Origin: Aphanothece cf. minutissima CCALA 015
GTDB taxonomy: Bacteria; Cyanobacteriota; Cyanobacteriia; PCC-6307; Cyanobiaceae
Length of the DNA stretch: 64,000 nt
Direction: 5' to 3'
NCBI GenBank assembly: GCA_003003925.1
Contig: PVWP01000001.1
Location: 372,001 to 436,000 of the forward strand
The notes beneath the pieces are model-generated. The model made no database searches and had not been told where the DNA came from. It saw only the letters and a list, made by a program, of their open reading frames with translations. This document shows positions 31,001-41,270 of this stretch, one piece after another; position 1 is the stretch's first letter, and the number at the start of each line of letters is the position of its first letter. The translations under genes and the position numbers were made by a program.

Positions 31001-31315
31001 ATGAGTCAACAGGTCTGGAAGCTTGTCATCGTTGCGGAGGAGGTTCTCTCCAAGAAGCTCGTCAAGCTCATCAAGGCGGCAGGTGCCACCGGCTACACCG
31101 TCAATGCCGCCGGTGGAGAAGGCAGCCGCAATGTGCGCTCAACGGGCGAGCCCAGTGTGTCCCACACCCTCTCGAATGTGAAGATCGAAGTGCTCACCGG
31201 CACCCGTGAGCTGGCCGACACCATCACCCGTGAGATCGAAGCCAAGTTTTACGCGGACTTCTCGATCATCACCTACATCTACCCCGTGGAAGCCCTGCGC
31301 GACCACAAGTTCTGA
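31001..31315 (+). CDS. sbtB: SbtB, PII-like regulator of SbtA
   Basis: Trimeric PII-like protein that binds adenine nucleotides (cAMP, AMP, ADP, ATP) and docks on SbtA to control bicarbonate uptake. 104 residues; [30 protein letters not shown] and [29 protein letters not shown] (T-loop region) are typical. It ends at VEALRDHKF and lacks the C-terminal CGPxGC redox loop known in the Synechocystis protein. Start ATG at 31001. It forms sbtA-sbtB, with the antiporter gene 231 nt downstream. Confidence 0.94.
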   Translation: MSQQVWKLVIVAEEVLSKKLVKLIKAAGATGYTVNAAGGEGSRNVRSTGEPSVSHTLSNVKIEVLTGTRELADTITREIEAKFYADFSIITYIYPVEALRDHKF

Positions 31316-31386
31316 ACGCTCGTCGGTTCCACGTTGCCATCCCGTTCCTGCCTGGTCGGGAGGGTTTCTTCCAGGGCACCGGATGG

Positions 31387-31454
31387 AGGGCGGTACCGTT
31401 CTCTACCGGTCCCGCCCTGCACTCGACGGTCCACCGATCACCAGCGCTGATCGG
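31387..31454 (+). other. Two hairpins between sbtB and the antiporter gene
   Basis: First: AGGGCGG (31387-31393) with CCGCCCT (31412-31418), extended inside by ACCG/CGGT. Second: CCGATCA (31434-31440) with TGATCGG (31448-31454). Neither has a T-run. They may attenuate read-through or mark the end of sbtAB mRNA. Confidence 0.45.
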
Positions 31455-31546
31455 ACCCATCACGGCATCCATTCGTTTCTGGTGTCGTCCAGACAACAGC
31501 GCGAGCCACCTTCCTTCTAAAACTGCACCCACCCGTACCCCACCTG

Positions 31547-32887
31547 ATGGATCTGCTGCCCACCTTGCTGATGGAAGTCGGCAGCCACCAGGTTGAAGTG
31601 ACGGAAACCCTGATCGGGGTCGGCCGTTTTCTCGTCATTTTCGTGGCGGCCCGCATCATGGCCGAGCTGATGGTGCGGCTGCAGCTGCCCACCATTCTCG
31701 GCGAGCTGGTCGCCGGGGTGATCATCGGTGCCTCCGGTCTGCATCTGGTGGTACCCCCCGAGGCCCAGGCCCAGCTGAGCGGGGCTCTGCTCGGGCTGCT
31801 GAGCTCCCTGGGAGGCCTCACCCCGGAGTCCATCAGCTCCCTCTACACCGAGACCTTCTCCAGCCTGAAGGTGGTCGCCGAGATCGGCCTCTTTTCCCTG
31901 CTGTTCCTCACGGGCCTGGAAAGCGAACTGGATGAGCTGGTGGCCGTCGGCATCCAGGCGGGCACCGTGGCCTTCACCGGCGTGGTGCTGCCCTTCGCCG
32001 CCGGCACCGCCGGCCTCTACTACCTGTTCCATGTGCCGTTCATCCCGGCCGTCTTCGCCGGCGCCGCCATGACGGCCACCTCGATCGGCATCACGGCGAG
32101 CGTGTTCGGTGAGCTCCAGTGGCTGAAGCGCAAGGAGGGCCAGATCGTCATCGGTGCCGCCGTGCTCGACGACATCCTCGGCATCGTCATCCTGGCGGTG
32201 GTGGTCTCCCTGGCCGGCGGCGGTTCCTTCACCCTCGGTCCTGTCATCCAGCTGTGCGTCGCGGCGGTGATCTTCGTGGCCGTCGCCCTGGTGCTCAGCC
32301 GCTTCGCCGCCCCCGCCTTCGACTGGGTCGTCGACCATCTCAAGGCCCCCGGTGATGTGGCGGTGGCCAGCTTCGTGGTGCTCACCCTCTGCTGTTTCGC
32401 CGCCCAGGCGATCGGCCTGGAGGCCGCCCTGGGGGCCTTCGCCGCCGGCCTGATCCTCAGCGCCTCCAGGCACACCCATGACATCGAAGCCGCCGTCAAA
32501 CCCCTGGTGGCCCTGTTCGCCACCGTGTTCTTCGTGCTGATCGGCACCGGCATGGATCTCTCGGTGCTCAACCCCTTCGATCCCGCCAACCGCGAAGGGC
32601 TGGTGGTGGCCCTGTTCCTGCTGGTGGTGGCCGTGGCCGGCAAGGTGGCCGCAGGCTGGACTTACACCAGCAAAGACCCCACCAACCGCCTGGTGGTGGG
32701 CCTGGGGATGATGCCCCGCGGCGAGGTGGGTCTGATCTTCCTGGGACTCGGCACTCAGGCCGGCATCCTCACCCCGGCCCTGGAAGCCGCCATCCTGTTG
32801 ATGGTGATCGGCACCACCTTCCTGGCTCCGGTTCTGCTGCGGCTCGTGATCGGTGGTCAGAAGGAGACGGCGCCTCAGCCCAGCTGA
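31547..32887 (+). CDS. CPA2-family Na+/H+ antiporter (NhaS3/NapA-like)
   Basis: 446-residue polytopic antiporter. LMVRLQLPTILGELVAGVIIGASGLHLV near residue 45 and VIGAAVLDDILGIVILAVV (the double-Asp ion-binding motif on helix 5) mark the CPA2 Na+/H+ class; GLGMMPRGEVGLIFLGLGTQAGILT is the conserved late helix. Its position after sbtAB suggests it recycles the sodium imported with bicarbonate, an arrangement known in several cyanobacteria. Start ATG at 31547. The exact ion selectivity (Na+ versus K+) is inferred. Confidence 0.88.
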   Translation: MDLLPTLLMEVGSHQVEVTETLIGVGRFLVIFVAARIMAELMVRLQLPTILGELVAGVIIGASGLHLVVPPEAQAQLSGALLGLLSSLGGLTPESISSLYTETFSSLKVVAEIGLFSLLFLTGLESELDELVAVGIQAGTVAFTGVVLPFAAGTAGLYYLFHVPFIPAVFAGAAMTATSIGITASVFGELQWLKRKEGQIVIGAAVLDDILGIVILAVVVSLAGGGSFTLGPVIQLCVAAVIFVAVALVLSRFAAPAFDWVVDHLKAPGDVAVASFVVLTLCCFAAQAIGLEAALGAFAAGLILSASRHTHDIEAAVKPLVALFATVFFVLIGTGMDLSVLNPFDPANREGLVVALFLLVVAVAGKVAAGWTYTSKDPTNRLVVGLGMMPRGEVGLIFLGLGTQAGILTPALEAAILLMVIGTTFLAPVLLRLVIGGQKETAPQPS

Positions 32888-32951
32888 GCCACCTCTCCCG
32901 CGATCCGTATCGCCGCCCGGCCGGTACCTCCGGCATCCATCCCCCTGATCC

Positions 32952-33923
<972 letters not shown>

Positions 33924-33975
33924 AGCCCCGCCCGTCCCAGCCCCACGCCGCCCCAGCCCCCGCGAGCCCTCCCCG

Positions 33976-35067
33976 ATGACCAGCGCCACCGATCTGCACC
34001 GCAGCGTGCAGGAGTACTACGGCTCCACCCTCAGCAGCAGCGCCGACCTGCGCACCAGCGCCTGCTGTGATGCCAGCAGCGTGCCGCCGGCGCTGCGGCC
34101 CCTGCTGGCCCGGATCCACCCCGAGGTGCTGAGCCGCTACTACGGCTGCGGCCTGGTGGTGCCGCCGCTGCTGGAGGGCCTGCGGGTGCTGGATCTGGGC
34201 TGCGGCAGCGGCCGCGACGTGTACCTGCTCTCCCAGCTGGTGGGGGCGGGCGGCGAGGTGGTGGGCATCGACATGACGCCGGAGCAGCTGGCGGTGGCCC
34301 GGCGCCACGCCGACCACCACGCCGAGGTGTTCGGTTTCGGCAATGTGCAATTCCTGGAGGGGCGCATCGAGCAGCTGGAGGCCCTGCCGCTGGAGCCCGG
34401 CAGCTTCGATCTGGTGATCTCCAACTGCGTGGTGAACCTCTCGGCCGACAAGCTGGCGGTGCTGAACGGGGTGCGGCGGCTGCTGAAGCCCGGCGGGGAG
34501 TTCTTCTTCGCCGATGTCTATGCGGATCGGCGCGTCCCCGAGGCCCTGCGCCACGACCCGGTGCTGCACGGCGAATGCCTCAGCGGCGCCCTCTACTGGA
34601 ACGACTTCCTGCGGCTGGCGCGCCAGGCCGGCTTCGCCGATCCGCGCCTGGTGGGCGACCGGCCCCTGGAGATCACCGACCCGGAGCTGGCCGCCCGCAC
34701 CGGAGCGATCCGCTTCTTCTCCGCCACCTACCGGCTGTTCCAGATCGAGGCCCTGGAGGACGCCTGCGAGGACCACGGCCAGGCGGTGGTCTACCGCGGC
34801 AGCATCGCCGGCCACCCCGACGCCCTGCCCTTCGACAAGCACCACCACATCGAGGCCGGCCGGGTGTTTCCGGTCTGCGGCAACACCTTCCGCATGCTGG
34901 CGGAGAGCCGGCTGGCGCCCCACTTCGACTTCATCGGCGATTTCAGCCGCCACTACGGCCTGTTCGAGGGCTGCGGCAGCACCCTCCCCTTCGACGCCAC
35001 CGCGCCGACTACCGCCGATGGGCCCGCCGCCGCGCCGGCCCCCGCCAGCGGCGGCTCCTGCTGCTGA
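33976..35067 (+). CDS. arsM: Arsenite methyltransferase ArsM
   Basis: SAM-dependent methylation of arsenite. 363 residues; the As(III)-binding cysteines are visible as SACCDAS (about 28-34), GCGLVVP region, and ISNCVVNLS; SAM motif VLDLGCGSGRDVYLLSQLVG; and the C-terminal extension ending in SGGSCC. Paired with arsS in one transcription unit. The last 59 nt overlap the convergent DUF2227-like gene. Confidence 0.93.
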   Translation: MTSATDLHRSVQEYYGSTLSSSADLRTSACCDASSVPPALRPLLARIHPEVLSRYYGCGLVVPPLLEGLRVLDLGCGSGRDVYLLSQLVGAGGEVVGIDMTPEQLAVARRHADHHAEVFGFGNVQFLEGRIEQLEALPLEPGSFDLVISNCVVNLSADKLAVLNGVRRLLKPGGEFFFADVYADRRVPEALRHDPVLHGECLSGALYWNDFLRLARQAGFADPRLVGDRPLEITDPELAARTGAIRFFSATYRLFQIEALEDACEDHGQAVVYRGSIAGHPDALPFDKHHHIEAGRVFPVCGNTFRMLAESRLAPHFDFIGDFSRHYGLFEGCGSTLPFDATAPTTADGPAAAPAPASGGSCC

Positions 35068-35575
35068 GGCGGCTGAGCCGACGCCCCAGGGCGCGCAGGG
35101 GCCGCGGCAACCGCGGGATCGGATCGCCGTCCTGGAGCAGGTGCAGCCAGCTGCTGGCCTCCAGGCCCACGAACGCCGCGATCAGCAGGGGCCTCTGGGA
35201 GCCCCAGAGCTCCCGGCCCCGCTGCAGCAGCTCACCGGGTGGCGGGGCGCCCAGGGGCCCGAGGGCGACGCAGGCGGCCAGCACCAGCGCCGCCAGCCAG
35301 AGGAGCCGCAGGCTGGTGCCCAGCAGGGGGCTGTGGGAGAGCAGGGAGCGGTGGCTGAGCAGGCGCCGGTAGGGCCACCACAGCAGCCGCAGGGGCCCCC
35401 AGCGGCGGGTGGCGTTGGAGCGGGTGTCGAGGTCGGGGGAGAGCCAGAGGCCGCCGACCAGGAAGGCACCGGTGGCGACCGCCACCCCCGCCGGCCCCAG
35501 GGCCGGGCCCCAGAGCAGCCCGAAGGGCAGGGCCAGCCAGCCGGTGGTGCGATCGTGGCGGCGGCCGCTGGCCAT
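35009..35575 (-). CDS. DUF2227-like membrane metal-binding protein
   Basis: 188 residues beginning MASGRRHDRTTGWLALPFGLLWGP, with His and Asp at HDRTT, SPDLDTRSNATRRWGPLRLLWWPYRRLLSHRSLLSHSPLLGT and HLLQDGDPIP. This spacing of His/Asp in a small helical membrane protein fits the DUF2227 (putative metal-binding) family. Function is unknown. The C-terminus is Arg-rich. It overlaps the 3' end of arsM by 59 nt in opposite orientation. Confidence 0.75.
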   Translation of the reverse strand: MASGRRHDRTTGWLALPFGLLWGPALGPAGVAVATGAFLVGGLWLSPDLDTRSNATRRWGPLRLLWWPYRRLLSHRSLLSHSPLLGTSLRLLWLAALVLAACVALGPLGAPPPGELLQRGRELWGSQRPLLIAAFVGLEASSWLHLLQDGDPIPRLPRPLRALGRRLSRLSSRSRRWRGPARRRAHRR

Positions 35576-35664
35576 GGCCGGGCTCCGGACGCTGCCGGCA
35601 AGGTACCGGCCGCCGGCCGCCGATGTCTGGTCCGCGTCGCCCCCTCCGACAGAATGGGCCCACC

Positions 35665-35736
<72 letters not shown>

Positions 35737-35836
35737 TCACACCGGCTGCGCCAGACCTCAGGGGACCTGCTCCGAGACCTTGTTCGAGACCTGATGTGGG
35801 ACCTAAAGTGGATCCACGAACTGGTCTGAGAGGTTG

Positions 35837-36080
35837 ATGGCCCATCGCATGCTGGCCGAGACTGCCGTGAGCATCTCGGAACTCAAGAAGAATCCGATGG
35901 CCACGGTGGCGGCTGGCGAGGGGCTGCCGGTGGCCGTTCTCAACCGCAACGAACCGGCGTTCTACTGCGTGCCGGCCAAAGCCTATGAGGACCTGATGGA
36001 CCTGGTCGAAGACCTGCAGCTCAACCGCATCGCCGACACGCGTCTGGCGGATGGGCAGGATCCGGTGCTCGTGACCATGG

Positions 36081-36091
<11 letters not shown>
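35837..36091 (+). CDS. Antitoxin of a RelBE/StbDE-type pair (Phd/YefM-like)
   Basis: 84 residues from the ATG at 35837 (a TTG one codon earlier is possible). The N-terminal MLAETAVSISELKKNPMATVAAGEGLPVAVLNRNEPAFYCVPAKAYEDLMDLVED is the Phd/YefM DNA-binding fold followed by a helical neutralising tail. The toxin gene starts 11 nt before its stop. AGAGG at 35829-35833 is close upstream. Such antitoxins usually repress their own operon. Confidence 0.87.
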
Positions 36092-36687
<596 letters not shown>

Positions 36688-36688
<1 letters not shown>

Positions 36689-37116
36689 TGCTGTACCTGG
36701 ACACCTGCGTGCTGCTGGCGGCCCTCACACCAGAAGCCCACTCCGGCGCCGCCGCGGCCTTTCTCGAACAGGCCCCTGCGCCACTGGCGATCAGCCCCTG
36801 GAGTGCCACCGAGCTCCATTCCGCTCTCGGGCTGAAAGTGCGCACCGGGGCCCTGAGCCCCGCGCAGGCCGAGGCGGTGCTCGAAGGCTTCGAACGCAGC
36901 CTGGCCCCAGGGTTCCTGATGCTGGAGGTGGAACCCCAGGACTTCCGCAATGCCAGCGCCTGTCTGCGCGGCTGGACGACGGCCCTGCGGGCCGCCGATG
37001 CGCTGCACCTGGCCATCGCCGCCGGACGGGGCGCCACCCTCTGCAGCCTGGATGCACCGTTCGTGAGGGCCGCCCGGCAGCTGGGGCTCGAAGCCCAGCT
37101 GGTCGGGGCTGACTGA
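36688..37116 (+). CDS. PIN-domain (VapC-type) toxin
   Basis: 142 residues with the PIN active-site acids: MLYLDTCVLLAAL (Asp5), SATELHSALGL (Glu), ADALHLAIAAGRGATLCSLDAPF (Asp, Asp). A metal-dependent RNase that typically cuts tRNA or rRNA. Paired with the preceding antitoxin by a one-base overlap. Confidence 0.92.
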
Positions 37117-37208
37117 CGCGCGTCTGGTGGCAAGCCCCGCCGCAAAGACCCTGGAGCCCCAGACGCACCCAGGCCAGGCGATCATGAACGCCGCTTGTTC
37201 CGTCGGCT

Positions 37209-37919
37209 GTGGACCTCACGGATCTCATCCCGGGGATCCCCGCCCTGCTGGTGGAGCTCGAGGACATCCTCGCCGGCCTGACCACCGTGGCCTGTCTGGA
37301 GCACATGAAATGGCTGGGGGCCTTCATGTGCATCACCCCGGTCCAGAGGAGCCTGGTGGGGGCCGCCACCACGGAGGAGGAGGGCTTCCGGCTGGTGGAG
37401 CGCCAGCGGCCGTCGCTGCTGGTGGTGAGCCAACGGCTGCAGGAGGGCACCGGGCTGTCGCTGGTGGAGCGCACGGAAGCGCTTGACCCCGCCATCCGCA
37501 CCCTGCTGATCGCCGACGATGCCAATGAGGACCTGGTGCGGGAGGCCCTGGCCCGGGGCTGCAACGGCATCTGCTTCGAGTCGGGCCTGTTCATGCCGGC
37601 GCTGCGGGTGGTGGCCGGCGGCGGCATCTACTACCCCGAACCGGTGGCGGCGGTGCTGCGCCAACAGCCGCCCGTGGCCCTGATCGAGCCGCTGACCGAG
37701 CGCGAACGGGTGGTGCTCAACCATCTGATGCTGGGCCTGACCGACCAGCGGATCAGCCAGGAGCTGGTGGTCAGCCCCGAGACCGTGCGGACCCACGTGA
37801 AGCACATCTTCCAGAAGCTCCAGGTCGACAACCGCACCAAGGCGGTCGTCAAGTCGATCGCCGCCGGCCTGATCAACCTGGAATCGGCCCTGGAGGGTCG
37901 CACCCCGGTCACCGGCTGA
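37209..37919 (+). CDS. NarL/LuxR-type response regulator
   Basis: 236 residues from GTG at 37209. The C-terminal LuxR helix-turn-helix is clear: PLTERERVVLNHLMLGLTDQRISQELVVSPETVRTHVKHIFQKLQVDNRTKAVV (about 157-210). The N-terminal half resembles a degenerate receiver (LLVVSQRLQEGTGLSLVE, LLIADDANEDLVREALARGCNGICFES) without the usual cluster of N-terminal acidic residues, so phosphorylation is uncertain. No histidine kinase is adjacent. It lies in the accessory region after the toxin-antitoxin pairs. Confidence 0.85.
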   Translation: MDLTDLIPGIPALLVELEDILAGLTTVACLEHMKWLGAFMCITPVQRSLVGAATTEEEGFRLVERQRPSLLVVSQRLQEGTGLSLVERTEALDPAIRTLLIADDANEDLVREALARGCNGICFESGLFMPALRVVAGGGIYYPEPVAAVLRQQPPVALIEPLTERERVVLNHLMLGLTDQRISQELVVSPETVRTHVKHIFQKLQVDNRTKAVVKSIAAGLINLESALEGRTPVTG

Positions 37920-38086
37920 GCCGGCCAGCTCTGCGGCAATCCCCCGTTCTGGGGATGCGGGCCGAGGGTGCTCCAGGGGAAGGTGGTCAGGTCCGGGGAT
38001 GACCCGAGCGGCCTCCCGATGCCAAGCCGGGATGTCGCCAGCCGTGTTCCCCGGCAACCCGCTCGACCTCAGCAGCTCTGCGCACC

Positions 38087-38434
38087 ATGGCCGTCCACCT
38101 CAGCTTCGCCGCGGCCGGACACTCCCGCGTGTCCGAGGTCATCCTGGCCGGCCGCACCGGCTACTGGCTGTGCGACCCGGACCGGGTCCTGGCCCATGGC
38201 GTCGTCAAGCTGTACGAGCGTCACCCCGAGGGTGGCGACTTCGATCTCAACGACAACGTCGTGGGCCCCTGGGTGGCCACCCTGACGGTCACCGGCGCCG
38301 ACCGGGTGCAATGGCTCGACCGGACCCGGACGATCATCACCTTCGACCCCGCCACCCTGACGACGGAGTACGTCACCAGCATGCCCCCGTTCAACGCCTC
38401 CGGCGTCTACTACGACCCGGAGCCGGGCGCCTGA
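38087..38434 (+). CDS. Hypothetical protein
   Basis: 115 residues, soluble, rich in beta-strand-like segments (EVILAGRTGYWLCDPDRVLAHGVVKLYERH, DNVVGPWVATLTVTGADRVQWLDRTRTIITFDP). I do not recognise the family. Coding is supported by codon use and by fitting exactly between the LuxR gene and the convergent PIN gene, whose stop is 7 nt away. The 167-nt gap upstream contains nothing I recognise. Confidence 0.5.
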   Translation: MAVHLSFAAAGHSRVSEVILAGRTGYWLCDPDRVLAHGVVKLYERHPEGGDFDLNDNVVGPWVATLTVTGADRVQWLDRTRTIITFDPATLTTEYVTSMPPFNASGVYYDPEPGA

Positions 38435-38441
38435 GGGCGGA

Positions 38442-38855
38442 TCAGACTGCGGCCTGCACATGCTCTCCGTAGGCCACGAGGGTGCGATCGGCGCTGAGGA
38501 GCCGCAGGCCCTCCAGCTGGGCCTGAACCACCAGCAGGCGGTCAAAGACGAAGTCTTCCGCGCAGCGGTAGGGGTCGCGGTGGATCCAGGGCAGGTGCTG
38601 CACTGCCAGCGCATGTTCGGCGCGGACGGGCAGTTCGCGGAATCCCTGCCCCAGCAGGCCCAGGCGCAGGGCGGCCGCCTCCACCTGGAAATCGGCCCGG
38701 CCCAGGGACGACTTGATCGCCACCTCCCACAGACTCACGACGCTGAACACCAGGGGCTGGGCCGGATCCGCCAGCAAGCGTGCCGTCCCGGCCGGCAGCC
38801 GACCCGGTTCGATGGCCCACCAGAGCAGCAGCTGGGTGTCAAGGAGCAGGGGCAT
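38442..38855 (-). CDS. PIN-domain toxin without recognisable antitoxin
   Basis: About 137 residues from the ATG at 38855 (MPLLLDTQLLLWWAI); an ATG 18 nt upstream is possible. PIN residues: LLLDTQLLLWW, VSLWEVAIKSSLGRADF, DPYRCAEDFVFDRLLVVQAQLEGLRLLSADRTL. The DTQLLLWW start and CAEDFVFDRLL are typical of the VapC subgroup that pairs with Phd antitoxins, but no antitoxin frame is found within 300 nt upstream, where the isochorismatase gene ends. Confidence 0.85.
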   Translation of the reverse strand: MPLLLDTQLLLWWAIEPGRLPAGTARLLADPAQPLVFSVVSLWEVAIKSSLGRADFQVEAAALRLGLLGQGFRELPVRAEHALAVQHLPWIHRDPYRCAEDFVFDRLLVVQAQLEGLRLLSADRTLVAYGEHVQAAV

Positions 38856-38883
38856 GGGTTCGCTGCGGCTCACGGCGTTCGGA

Positions 38884-39597
38884 TCAGCCGAACAGGCTGT
38901 CGATCTCGGCGGCGAAATCGGCCTTGAGATCGGCTCCCAGCACTGCGGAGCTGCTCAGGAAGCCGCCCCGGCGGGGTTCGCCGCTTACGGCTAAGTCCAG
39001 TTCCGCCACGAACTCCCCACTGCTGATCTGCGCGCCGTAGCCGGCAAAGCACGCCAGGGCGGCGGCATGGCGCTCCGGCGTCACCGCCTGGCAGGCGTCG
39101 GTGACGCACACCACCCGGTAGCCGCGGTCGGCGGCGTCCTTCACCGTGTGGTCGATGCACTGGTCGGTGAGCAGGCCGATCACCACCAGGTTGCGAATGC
39201 CGAGGTTGCGCAGCAGGTAGTCGAGGACGGTGGAGCTGAAGGGCGAAGAGGAGCTCTTGGGGAGCACCAGCTCGTCGGCCAGCGGCGCCAGCTCGGCGAT
39301 CACCTCGGCGGCGCGGCTGCCGGGCCGGAAACCCATGCCGCAGCGCTTGTAGTCGAGGCTGCGGTCGCGCCCGTCGGCGGTGAGGTTGGCGATCACGGTG
39401 TGGATCACCTCCAGCCCGCCGCGGCGCGCCGCCGCCAGCACCCGCTGGGCGTTCGGCAGGGTGGTGGCGCGGAAGCGGCGATCGAAGTCCGCATCCGGGC
39501 GGGGCTGGGCGTCGCCGCAGGTGCCCTGCTGCAGATCCACCAGGAGCAGCGCGGTGGCGCCGGGGTGGAGCCACTCCGCGGGTGAGCTCGACGGCAT
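38884..39597 (-). CDS. Isochorismatase-family cysteine hydrolase
   Basis: Alpha/beta hydrolase of the nicotinamidase/isochorismatase superfamily, about 237 residues from the ATG at 39597 (MPSSSPAEWLHPG). The catalytic triad is visible: Asp in TALLLVDLQQG, Lys in LVLPKSSSSPFSSTVL, Cys in IGLLTDQCIDHTVKDAADRGY. The last ~34 residues (after GEFVAELDLA) extend beyond the usual domain end. It is divergent from the glutamine-synthetase-like gene with 71 nt between starts, so the two may act in one amine or amide degradation route. Confidence 0.88.
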   Translation of the reverse strand: MPSSSPAEWLHPGATALLLVDLQQGTCGDAQPRPDADFDRRFRATTLPNAQRVLAAARRGGLEVIHTVIANLTADGRDRSLDYKRCGMGFRPGSRAAEVIAELAPLADELVLPKSSSSPFSSTVLDYLLRNLGIRNLVVIGLLTDQCIDHTVKDAADRGYRVVCVTDACQAVTPERHAAALACFAGYGAQISSGEFVAELDLAVSGEPRRGGFLSSSAVLGADLKADFAAEIDSLFG

Positions 39598-39668
39598 GCA
39601 GGCCCCGGCGATCCGTCCAATCATGGCGGCAGACGCTTGCCGGGCCCGTGTCCATTCCCCCCGCACCC

Positions 39669-41000
39669 ATGGCCGCGACCCTGGCCGCCCAGGGGATCCG
39701 CTGGGTGGCGATCACCTGGGTGAACCACGCCGGGGCGCCGCTGGTGAAGGTGGTGCCCCTGACCGGTTTCGAGGCGGCGGTGGCGGTGGGGGTGGGCTTC
39801 TCGCCGGTGTCCGATGCCTTCAGCGCCGACGGCGCCATCGCTGCCGCCCATCGCCTGGCCCGGCCCGACGGCGACCTGCGCCTGCGGGCGGACGCCGCCG
39901 CCCTGGCGCCGCTGGAGCCGGCCAGCGGCTGGGCCTGGGCGCCGGGGGAGCGCTACGAGCGCAGCGGCGTGCCCTACGCCGGCGACCAGCGCCACCTGTG
40001 CCGCCGCCAGATGGAGCAGCTGCGGCGGGCCGGGGTGGAACTGCGGGCCGGCTTCGAGCTGGAGTGGCTGGTGGCCAGCCCCGCTGCTGATGGCACGCCG
40101 GCACCGGCGATTCCCGGGGGGCCGTATGGCGCCGATCGGCTGGTGGAGGGCCTCGACTACGCCACGGCCCTGCTGGAGGCCCTGGAGGCGGCCGGCCTGC
40201 CCTGGCTGCAGTTCCACCCGGAGTACGGCGCCAGCCAGTTCGAGCTGTCGCTGGCGCCGGGCACGGCCCTGGAGGCCGCCGACCGGCTGGTGCACGCCAA
40301 GTTGCTGATCCAGCGGGTGACGCGCCGTTTCGGCTGGCGCTGCAGCTTCAGCCCCAAGCCCAGCCTGGAGCGGGTGGGCAACGGCGGCCACCTGCATCTG
40401 AGCGTCCGGCAAGGCGGGGCGGCGCTGCTGGAGGGCGGCGATGGCGAGGCCGGCCTCAGCGACGCGGGCGCCGCGGTGCTGGCGGCGCTGCTGGAGGAAC
40501 TGCCGGCCCTGCTGGCCCTGGCTTGCCCCCTGGCGGTGTCCTACCGGCGGCTGGCCCCGGGCTCCTGGTCGGCCCCGTTTCAGGTGTGGGGCGTGGAGAA
40601 CCGGGAGGCGGCCCTGCGGCTGGTGCCTGCCGCGGCCGATGGTGCCCCGGCCCACCTGGAGCTGAAGGTGGCGGATCTGGCCGCCAACCCCTACCTGCTG
40701 CTGGGGGCCGTTCAGGCCGTGGTGGCCGACGGCCTGGCGCGCGCCCGGCCCCTGCCACCGCCGGTGAGCGGCGATCCGGCCGGCCTGCCCGCCGGCACGG
40801 CAGAGCGCCTCCCCGCCAGCCTGGCGGAGGCCTCGGCCGCCTTCGCCGCCAGCGACCTGCTGCGCCGAGCCCTGGGGGAGGAGCTGCACGGCTCCCTGGG
40901 CGACAGCCAGGCGACGGAGGTGCGGCGCGCGGCGGGCTGCAGCGAGGCGGAGCTGGTGGCGGCGAACGCCTGGTGGCCGGTGGTGGGGGGGAGCGGCTGA
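39669..41000 (+). CDS. Glutamine-synthetase-family protein (GlnT/PuuA-like)
   Basis: 443 residues with the GS catalytic fold: FELEWLV (metal Glu), PEYGASQFELSLAPGTALEAADRLVHAKLLIQRVTRRFGWRCSFSPKP, NGGHLHLSV, SYRRLAPGSWSAPFQVWGVENREAALRL and HLELKVADLAANPYLLLGAV. It differs from bona fide GlnA and is closer to gamma-glutamyl-amine ligases. Reaction is probably ATP-dependent gamma-glutamylation of an amine; the substrate is unknown. It is the last gene before the CRISPR leader. Start ATG at 39669. Confidence 0.85.
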   Translation: MAATLAAQGIRWVAITWVNHAGAPLVKVVPLTGFEAAVAVGVGFSPVSDAFSADGAIAAAHRLARPDGDLRLRADAAALAPLEPASGWAWAPGERYERSGVPYAGDQRHLCRRQMEQLRRAGVELRAGFELEWLVASPAADGTPAPAIPGGPYGADRLVEGLDYATALLEALEAAGLPWLQFHPEYGASQFELSLAPGTALEAADRLVHAKLLIQRVTRRFGWRCSFSPKPSLERVGNGGHLHLSVRQGGAALLEGGDGEAGLSDAGAAVLAALLEELPALLALACPLAVSYRRLAPGSWSAPFQVWGVENREAALRLVPAAADGAPAHLELKVADLAANPYLLLGAVQAVVADGLARARPLPPPVSGDPAGLPAGTAERLPASLAEASAAFAASDLLRRALGEELHGSLGDSQATEVRRAAGCSEAELVAANAWWPVVGGSG

Positions 41001-41079
41001 GGGGGGTGCGCGGCCTGTAACCGGATGCGCGCGGATCCTCCAGTTGGACAAAACGGCTGCGGCTGCAGGGGAGAGCGGC

Positions 41080-41270
41080 TTTGGCGGCTCCGCGCGCAGC
41101 GCCGGAATCCCCGAAAACCCCAGTGATTGCGTGGAGCTGCGCGCTGCCTTGCAGCGCAATGGATCTCAGGGTTTTCCACAGGCTTGCGACTAGGCCGGTG
41201 GGGGTTCATGATGGGGCTGCGCGCAAACGGCCTCCAAACCGCTTGCGGGACCCGGCTTCTCAAGGCCGGA
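41080..41270 (+). promoter_or_regulatory. Leader of CRISPR array 1
   Basis: Non-coding region directly upstream of the first repeat. It shares ordered blocks with the leaders of arrays 2 and 3: AAACCCCAGTGATT (near 41119), GGGTTTTCCACA (41167-41178) and GCGCAAACGGCCTCCAAACC (41221-41240), then CTCAAGGCCGG just before the repeat. This indicates transcription from left to right. No clear -35/-10 pair could be fixed by eye. Confidence 0.8.

Noticed and set aside
38884..38990. C-terminal tail of the isochorismatase as an antitoxin for the adjacent PIN gene
   Set aside because: It is in frame with the hydrolase and has no Phd, AbrB or RHH-like pattern.
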